This document shows positions 59,456-64,000 of a DNA stretch of 64,000 nt, piece by piece. The notes beneath the pieces were generated by a model. It did no database searches. It saw only the letters and a list, made by a program, of their open reading frames with translations, and was not told where the DNA came from. The position numbers and the translations under genes were made by a program. Source of the DNA: Theristus sp. LFF4_11 (lineage: Eukaryota > Nematoda > Chromadorea > Monhysterida > Xyalidae); assembly GCA_030248135.1 (NCBI GenBank), contig JASANC010004071.1, positions 124,001 through 188,000 on the forward strand, read 5' to 3'. Every line of letters starts with the position of its first letter. The stretch's first letter is position 1.

Positions 59456-62400
59456 ACACAGACTCACGCAAGAAATTGCACAGTTTCGCGAGTCGCTGCA
59501 GACCGCTGAGCGCCGCCGCGAGCCCGTCGGCGACGAGTTTCGCTTGCAGTTTGTATTTGTTGCCGGATCGATAGAGCAGATTGTGCAGAACGCTCAACGT
59601 GGAACGGCCATGCGATTGCGTTTGAATCGCGTCGACCAACGCTGATAGTACCGAGACTAAGCCGTGCCAGCTGGCTGTCAACAGACGACGGCATACTTTT
59701 CGCGCTGCATTTGCAAATAAATGAGTCTGCAACTCGTTTTGAATTGAATGCGTGCGTATCAGTAGAAAGAAACAACAATCTGTAAATTATATACAATTCG
59801 CTGATTGGTTGGTACACAAGCATAGTGAGATCTGGGATGCAAGCGTTCTTCGGTAGGGGAGGCGGAGTCAATGCATGCATCACACTACACGTATCTGCAC
59901 TGCACCAACCAATCAGCCAATTTTATAAATTTACAGATAGACTGTAGGTGTTTCGGTCTGTTGATGCAGACGTAGACGTTAGAAGATAACGGATTCGAAT
60001 GCGAAAATACCGAGCTACAGATTAGAATGAAAAATACTGTATTTCATACTGTTTCATTGAGGAATCTGGTATTATGGTTGCTTGTTCCAAATTGAAAACC
60101 TGATCCACAAAACACTGTCAAGAGAACCGAGAACCAAAAGGCAACCCGTTTCAAAGAAGGTATGTAGGGACAAAGAATTTAAACCCAAATAACAAAAACA
60201 AATCCGAGAAAAATTTATTGTAAGACAATTACCGCACTTGATCGCTTCTGTATTCGACTGTGCTACAAAAACTCGATATCAGAGATCGAAATACAGTAGC
60301 TGGTCAGATGGTGAAAACTGTGTAAGTGACCAACTAACCTGCGTTACAATGCGGCGGTAGTTTCGATTGTTTCACGGCACGTTCCAGCCTACTGACATCC
60401 CAAAGAATTTGGCAGTCACTGCCGTCGTAATCTTGAAGAGGAAATATTCGCAATACGTGCAGACATATTATTGTTCTTTTGATTCTGCGACTCAATGCGT
60501 TTGCGAAGACGCAGAAAGAATATTTGTTACATATTTGATGAGGCACCTCAAAGTTGCCTGAGTGACTCAATCATGCAATTTTATTTTAGACGATCGATTC
60601 ACTTGAAAAAGTTTGAATTGTAGCGCTAAGCATGAAACGGATTAATTATCTGTTCGTGCATTGAGTCGCAGAACTTTAAAAAAGTAATACAGGTAAAACT
60701 GAAAACAAACTTTCAGTTTATCATAAAATTGTAGCAGAATTAAGCGACATTCACAAAGCAGTATTACGTGACGCACAGCTATTTTTTAGCTAAGCGTCAC
60801 TAAATACGTACTGCTTCATGAATGCCGCTTAACAGACCGCGAATCATGCCAACGAGCGGCGTGAGTTGCTGCGAGTTCGCGGCTAACAATCCCGCCGGCA
60901 GAATGTCGGTCGGTCTCACTGACACCAATTCATGAACGCGTCGAATGCAGCATTCCGTGGCAAACACGACACAGCCACTGCCGAGCACTTCTTGAACAAA
61001 AGCGTCCTAAATAAATGTTGAGACTGCTTTTACTAATTTCTCGTACACGGAATATGTGTTTGAGCTGACTGCTAGGTAAAGCGGCATTCGTGAAGCAGTA
61101 TTTAATGACGCATACCCAGTGAAACATAGCTACGCGTCGTTAAACACTACCTCATGAAGGCCCGCGAATAAGCAAAAGTTAAGTAATTTAACTTTTTAGC
61201 GAACAGTGAAATTGAAAACGATGCTGAAGCATCGAAGATGGTTTTTCAACAACAAATACGGATGTGTGGAACAGCCGAAAAAAACGATATGACAAATAAA
61301 AGACTAAAAAATATCGGCAAACTAGCCGCCGAGATCGGCATTGTTTGCGTCGCCGTTGGCGTGTCGTCCGTCCACTCGGCGCGTTGCACTCGATAGCAGT
61401 AACGAAGCATCGCAAAAACGCACAAATAGAACGCGTCCGCATTCAACACGGAAATCTGCGTCTGGTCTTCGTAGAACTGCGACTGCTGTGACCGCATGTG
61501 GTCTGTAGAGCAGTGGTGGGTTCTTTGCCAAGAGTCGTTCGGGTTATTTTTTTGAATGTCAATCATAATTGTTTAAAACGGAAACTAGCGGAATTGTCGA
61601 TTAACAGCGTGTTAAAAATTTAAAAGAGAATTAAAGAGAAATGTGCAAACCATCGGCAAAGTCGGAAGCAAACGTTTGAATTGCTTGATCGATTTCAATG
61701 ACCGATTTCAGTGTACACCACTTTTTTGCTTCAACGACCACAGAGTTCACAAATTTTTCCGCGATCGCGTGTTCTCGCTCCACTTGGTCGCTGCTTTGTT
61801 GTTGTTGTTGTGATGGTTCATTTAATCGCAACGCGTCTACGGTACTCCACAAACGAGAACTGTCCTGAAAAACTCCACAAGAGCAGTCTTTTTAACAATC
61901 GAGACTTTTAGAAATGAAGAAGCATTCTTCAGCTCAGCACATATCCAATTCAAATAAAAACCAGTAACATGCACGCGAATTCCAAAATAATGTTTGCCTG
62001 ACCAGCCACGTACCTTTAAACGATTCTGAAACCTCGTCAGGTAGGATGAGCCGCTGCTTGAACAAGCGCCAAGTGCGGTGCCAAGTCTCGCAGCAACTTG
62101 ACGCATGTGTACATCGACTTGCACGGTTTCCTCAGCAAGTTCGTATCGCGCTGGCAAGTTCTGCAGCTCTTGAGTATCGGTTTCGTTTTTGTCAGAATCC
62201 TGTTCAGTTTCTTCCTTCTCCGCAGTGTCTTGTTCTGCCTGTGGTTCTTGATTATTAAAAGTTGTCTCATCGTTTTCGTTCATCGTCTCCTGCTGCGCCG
62301 CGTCTTCATCGTGGCTTTGCACCGGATCCATGCGTTCGTCCTTGTTGTCATTGCTTGCGTTCGTCGTAGCAGCTGAGTCGCACAATAGTGATGGCAGCGA

Positions 62401-64000
62401 AATATTGTACGTCGCTGGGCCGAGTTTATACTCGAACGCTGCAAAAAAACGTTGGACGACGTGCCTATTCAAAAAGCTTCATACCTCACTGAAAAAAGCG
62501 GTTGAAAACCGCTCTGTAAACAGTACTGACGTTGGAAGTCGGTCTGCGTGTAGCGTGCGAAGCGACTGTTGGTCATCTCAACGAATTTACCCGGCAGCAG
62601 CTCAGTTTGCTGCTGATCGCATAGCACAATCAGCGACGCCAATATCGCATCGGCACACTGCACTGCGGCGACGGCCACTTCCAGTTGTTCGCTGGCGCTG
62701 CACTCAACGATGGCGTCCAAAATGCTGATCGAGAACGAAATGTGGCGATTGTTTTGTGATAATTGTGTGCGACAAAATTGTTCAAACGTCCAGCGGTCCT
62801 TTCTCACTAACATTTTCCACAGCGCCAGTTCTCGCGTTCCCGTTGAATCGCGTGCGTTCTGATTAAATCCAATCACAACGATGTCCGCCAATCGTTCCGG
62901 AGTTGACAGAATCTAGAAATACGTTTCAATCTCATTCAGTTGCTACTAAACATTATCTGTTATCACTAATTGAATGAATGAATTTGAATGAATTGCCACC
63001 ATTAAATTCTTAGCAATTATCAGGCAAAACAAACACACAACAATGTTACCTTCTTGAACGTCCGTAACGCCTGTAGACGTTTCTCAGTCGGCGGAAACAA
63101 CAGTATCCGGTGGAACAACGCCTCGAGTACACTGTTCATGTCGGGGATCGGAGCTAAGAGGCGAAGCAGCTCAGCGCAGACGCTGAAACAGGGACAGTAG
63201 GCAAATGTAGGCAAACACACAAACCAGTAACAATAACAAAACATGCAAAAACCAACGAACGAACATTTATTCAGGCGATGCTTTCAGACAGAGCTAACTC
63301 AGGAAAAGCGTACAAAACACCGTGTCAAGTGCCCATCGAGTTTTCTCTAAATGCTTATATACTACTCGTTGGAGCTTGATCTCCGACGACAAAAGACACC
63401 AGTTTAACGCGCTACCAGCCAGGCCACGAAGGTGACAGGTGTAACATGAACGAATCATATTCACAAACCAGTAAACAGAATTCGCGACGTCCGGATTTGC
63501 GAAAATCGCCTGTTGTCCGCCGAGCGAGCGCTGCCCCCGGCCATCGGGTGCTGGGCAGCCGGCCACCGACGCGGTGGCGCTACTCGACGGGATGTCGGCG
63601 CACAACGGCGATCCGAGCAGTGCGATCAGACGGGGACACAAATCGCGCCTGCAAAGCCCGTTCATATTGACGTACGCGTATATGGCACGTCATGTCAGGT
63701 CTCCTCGTGTTATTGTATACTAATATCCATACTGACGTATATACGTGTATACGGCACGTCACGTTAAATCCCCGATTATTGCATACTACAATTTATGGAG
63801 ACGTGCCTTTGACGTACGTCGACGTACGTCAGCATACGTCAGTATGAACAGGACTTAAGAGCAGCGGTTCTTTTAAAATCTCGTTACAACAACAAAACTT
63901 TTTGAATTTGCTCTCCTATATCACAGACACTAACAGTTTACACCAACCAACGAGCCTACCAGAGCAACTCGATGAAGTCGTCGTACGAGCGAACAGAGTT
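47203..64000 (-). CDS. ARFGEF3: ARFGEF3/BIG3 orthologue (BIG/Sec7-family protein), N-terminus beyond the window
   Basis: Twenty-nine exons from the right edge: 63960-64000, 63469-63648, 63050-63182, about 62490-62912, 62014-62438, 61651-61864, 61323-61502, 60838-61006, 60339-60431, 59468-59704, 58866-59163, 58168-58459, 57984-58075, 57522-57756, 57047-57187, 56694-56822, 56153-56336, 55708-55870, 55399-55559, 54053-54214, 53752-53931, 53145-53331, 51354-51504, 50006-50142, 49584-49717, 48754-49013, 48024-48516, 47675-47877, 47203-47430. Together about 1970 residues; the human protein has about 2180. Collinear landmarks with human BIG3: RDLCPRLIALLGSP, FHRILLFPP, AECWPHVV, FNEALLLP, TGWRPLFGALK, SRLGCSCLRHL, DIVIGLLSHQLLLQ, EFDQRPGLKFLLKKV, EYKRRKNLS, and a helical C-terminus ending QPVVD. 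HEAT-like helices throughout. Vertebrate BIG3 acts on secretory-granule biogenesis; its Sec7 region is degenerate, and I see no catalytic Glu-finger here. Weak points: the 62490/62438 junction (phase mismatch), a probable missing exon between 61323 and 61006, and four AAG acceptors. Confidence 0.93.
48581..48716. mobile_element. CACGTG palindromic MITE, copy 2
   Basis: Between TA-type ends (CATTGTAACTCTATAAC left, ATAGAGCTAGACTG right), with the core words GCAGGCTTTCTGTGCAGG and GATCACGTGATC. It lies in an ARFGEF3 intron. Confidence 0.65.
49801..49913. mobile_element. GC-rich palindromic MITE, copy 1
   Basis: Left arm GCGACGGTGTGGTGGAACGT, right arm with CCACGGTTCACCACTACC and CGTCACACGG: an inverted pair of about 113 bp, much more GC-rich than the intron around it. 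Relatives at 56467-56597 and 56871-56975. Confidence 0.6.
50347..51097. mobile_element. hAT-like non-autonomous element, copy B
   Basis: 751 bp, starting TAGAGATGTCAAG and ending CTTACATCTCTA, flanked by the perfect 8-bp direct repeat GTCGTATC (50339-50346 and 51098-51105). The 8-bp duplication plus the TAGAGATG ends place it with hAT elements. It is the inverted relative of 14734-15466 and inserted in an ARFGEF3 intron. A short internal frame (about 75 codons) is shared with copy A. No transposase, so it would have to be moved by an element elsewhere. Confidence 0.88.
51570..52942 (-). mobile_element. Non-autonomous LTR retrotransposon, 1373 bp
   Basis: Two direct repeats of 138 bp (51570-51707 and 52805-52942) differ at one base. 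The whole is flanked by the 4-bp duplication ATAG (51566-51569 and 52943-52946). Sense is the minus strand: the high-coordinate repeat is the 5' LTR. Next to it inside is a candidate primer-binding site, TGGTGAGTCGACAAGC. Just before the 3' LTR is a polypurine tract, AGGGGGAAGA (complement of 51708-51717). The LTR has a TATATA-type box. The 3' LTR has AATAAA where the 5' LTR and the solo copy at 13318 have GATAAA. The interior holds one frame and no reverse transcriptase. It is inserted in an ARFGEF3 intron. Confidence 0.9.
51756..52697 (-). CDS. Single open frame of the LTR element, unknown protein
   Basis: From ATG at 52697 to a stop at 51756: 313 residues beginning MARRPDQQKRQIVYRQEEFD. 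The first 60 residues are aromatic and charged (YDVFYFSDYFQSPEP), the middle is Lys/Glu-rich (KKGIKTTQRNVEKLKNFEKK), and the last third is less protein-like. There is no protease, reverse transcriptase, RNase H or integrase motif, and no CCHC knuckle. It could be a divergent Gag-like protein or a captured host fragment; an overlapping frame at 52441-52806 is also open. The intact frame agrees with the young age suggested by the LTRs. Confidence 0.45.
   Translation of the reverse strand: MARRPDQQKRQIVYRQEEFDRYDVFYFSDYFQSPEPVHRAADRYMTHYFYGASVSKEQRRRLFSIPLPQLVVWLLPKMMTAEEPNEKHQSVEIPVEEADYCKIRPIKAARCKQVLKKGIKTTQRNVEKLKNFEKKATKEVPVLQNEEHVVRLKTEDAMHGYEVKTAAATSREVVPIKAAAPSSVIKFKACVVDEVAATRRVFYRVGFVPMTHTNQQHQQQPSCWSTEMCLCWRDVRPSKVSQHGEVRGDPMRLRNQLLGRHVRCSGVRSLSVSSIVCHSQCWLVMMMFGRRVRSSAFRSPSDKNYAKNDLLPP
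54256..55347. mobile_element. 1.1-kb TA-flanked fold-back transposon, copy 2
   Basis: Starts CAGGGTGAACCAAAAAAAAAGG and ends GACTCACACTG between TA dinucleotides (54254-54255 and 55348-55349). The arms match those of 41192-42291. The unique interior (for example the word around GTCGTTGCGGCCATCATGG) runs in the opposite direction to copy 1. It fills an ARFGEF3 intron between exons 55399-55559 and 54053-54214. Confidence 0.85.
56467..56597. mobile_element. GC-rich palindromic MITE, copy 2
   Basis: Ends CGTGCGACGGTGTG and the complement CACCGTCGCACGG, with inner words ACCGTGGTGC and GCACCACGGT, and TGCCGC and GCGGCA. It lies in the intron downstream of ARFGEF3 exon 56694-56822. Confidence 0.7.
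56871..56975. mobile_element. GC-rich palindromic MITE, copy 3
   Basis: Ends CGTGCGACCGATGTGG and CCCGTCGCACGG; inner GGACCGTGGTGCCCTTGCCGC. It lies about 50 bp upstream of the acceptor of ARFGEF3 exon 56694-56822, so that exon has a family member on each side. Confidence 0.65.
57271..57411. mobile_element. CACGTG palindromic MITE, copy 3
   Basis: The best-preserved member: TA-flanked, 141 bp, ends CAGTCTATTTCAAAAT and TTTAAAAATAGCCTG, with GGTTGGTGACCACGTGATGC mirrored by GCATCACGTGGTTACCAACC. It lies in an ARFGEF3 intron. Confidence 0.85.
58564..58715. mobile_element. CACGTG palindromic MITE, copy 4
   Basis: TA-flanked left end CAGTCCATATC; the core has TTAGCTGATTTTTTGATGACC at the left and ATCACGTGATCGCC with AATCAGCTAGTTGT at the right. 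The left CACGTG is lost (CACAACATGC). Right tip uncertain. The next 100 bp hold two further AACCAATTAGCGCGCTGAGA-like units. Confidence 0.65.
59411..59460. repeat. CA microsatellite
   Basis: Almost pure CA repeat, interrupted once by T, in an ARFGEF3 intron just after the donor of exon 59468-59704. Confidence 0.95.
59779..59944. mobile_element. CACGTG-family MITE, copy 5 (diverged)
   Basis: Left TCTGTAAATTATATACAATT and right TTATAAATTTACAGATAGACTG with TA after it; arms CGCTGATTGGTTGGT and ACCAACCAATCAGCC. The CACGTG core is decayed in this copy. It lies in an ARFGEF3 intron. Confidence 0.65.
60744..60828. mobile_element. GAAGCAGTATTTA MITE, copy 2
   Basis: Palindrome GCGACATTCACAAAGCAGTA ... 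TACTGCTTCATGAATGCCGC around TTTTTTAGC. Its right end is 10 bp inside the intron that follows ARFGEF3 exon 60838-61006. Confidence 0.75.
61081..61165. mobile_element. GAAGCAGTATTTA MITE, copy 3
   Basis: GCGGCATTCGTGAAGCAGTA at the left and CTACCTCATGAAGGCCCGC at the right, around CATAGCTACGCGTCG. It lies in the intron on the other side of the same ARFGEF3 exon, 75 bp from its acceptor. Confidence 0.75.
63669..63835. repeat. ACGT-rich tandem repeat in the first visible ARFGEF3 intron
   Basis: Two units of about 62 bp share GACGTA, a GTATACGGCACGTCA-like word and TTATTG(T/C)ATACTA. They are followed by GACGTACGTCGACGTACGTC, a perfect palindrome. Extremely rich in the word ACGT. Confidence 0.65.

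Noticed and set aside
59023..59574. 183-codon + frame through the CA repeat
   Set aside because: Overlaps ARFGEF3 exons on the other strand and a microsatellite (poly-Thr-His); no independent support.

Overview
This window is animal nuclear DNA. The genes are split by many short GT-AG introns with T-rich, TTTCAG-like acceptors, and there are no operons or prokaryotic signals. Introns and intergenic DNA are AT-rich and full of small palindromic transposons. The gene set (eIF2-beta, a GLUT-type transporter, bifunctional PAM, an ARFGEF3/BIG3 orthologue) is metazoan; compact introns suggest an invertebrate, but I cannot name the phylum. All family identifications rest on remembered protein sequences, not on searches.

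Layout. 1-13.2 kb: no recognisable gene; the + strand is A-rich, with three weak coding candidates (7988-8275 +, 10759-10847 -, 11918-12379 +). 13.2-17.3 kb: a repeat mosaic with G/C homopolymers, a fold-back element carrying a solo LTR, telomere-like units and a hAT-like element. 18.76-24.45 kb (+): eIF2-beta in eight exons. Its last intron contains a complete seven-exon sugar-transporter gene on the opposite strand (21060-23459). 24.45-31.6 kb: T-rich DNA, a G-run block and a 3.1-kb near-perfect palindrome. 31.6-40.9 kb (+): peptidylglycine alpha-amidating monooxygenase (second half of PHM, linker, full PAL domain, membrane anchor, acidic tail), whose reading frame I could follow through 17 exons. 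43.55-45.87 kb (+): a three-exon gene for a secreted low-complexity protein ending in a thrombospondin type 1-like module, with no family I recognise. 47.2-64 kb (-): 29 exons of an ARFGEF3/BIG3 orthologue, running off the right edge before its N-terminus.

The ARFGEF3 introns are a transposon trap: a 1.37-kb non-autonomous LTR retrotransposon with nearly identical LTRs, a 751-bp hAT-like element with a perfect 8-bp target duplication, a 1.1-kb TA-flanked fold-back element, and many copies of four palindromic MITE families. Two of these families spread ready-made transcription-factor-like palindromes (CACGTG; TGACGTCA).

How the genes may relate: PAM amidates neuropeptides inside secretory granules, and vertebrate BIG3 is linked to hormone-granule formation. 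Between them, convergent with BIG3, lies the unknown secreted protein. This could be a small regulated-secretion neighbourhood, or chance. The least expected structural points are the transporter nested in the eIF2-beta intron, and the absence of the N-terminal PHM copper-site exon from the DNA upstream of PAM, where the giant palindrome lies.
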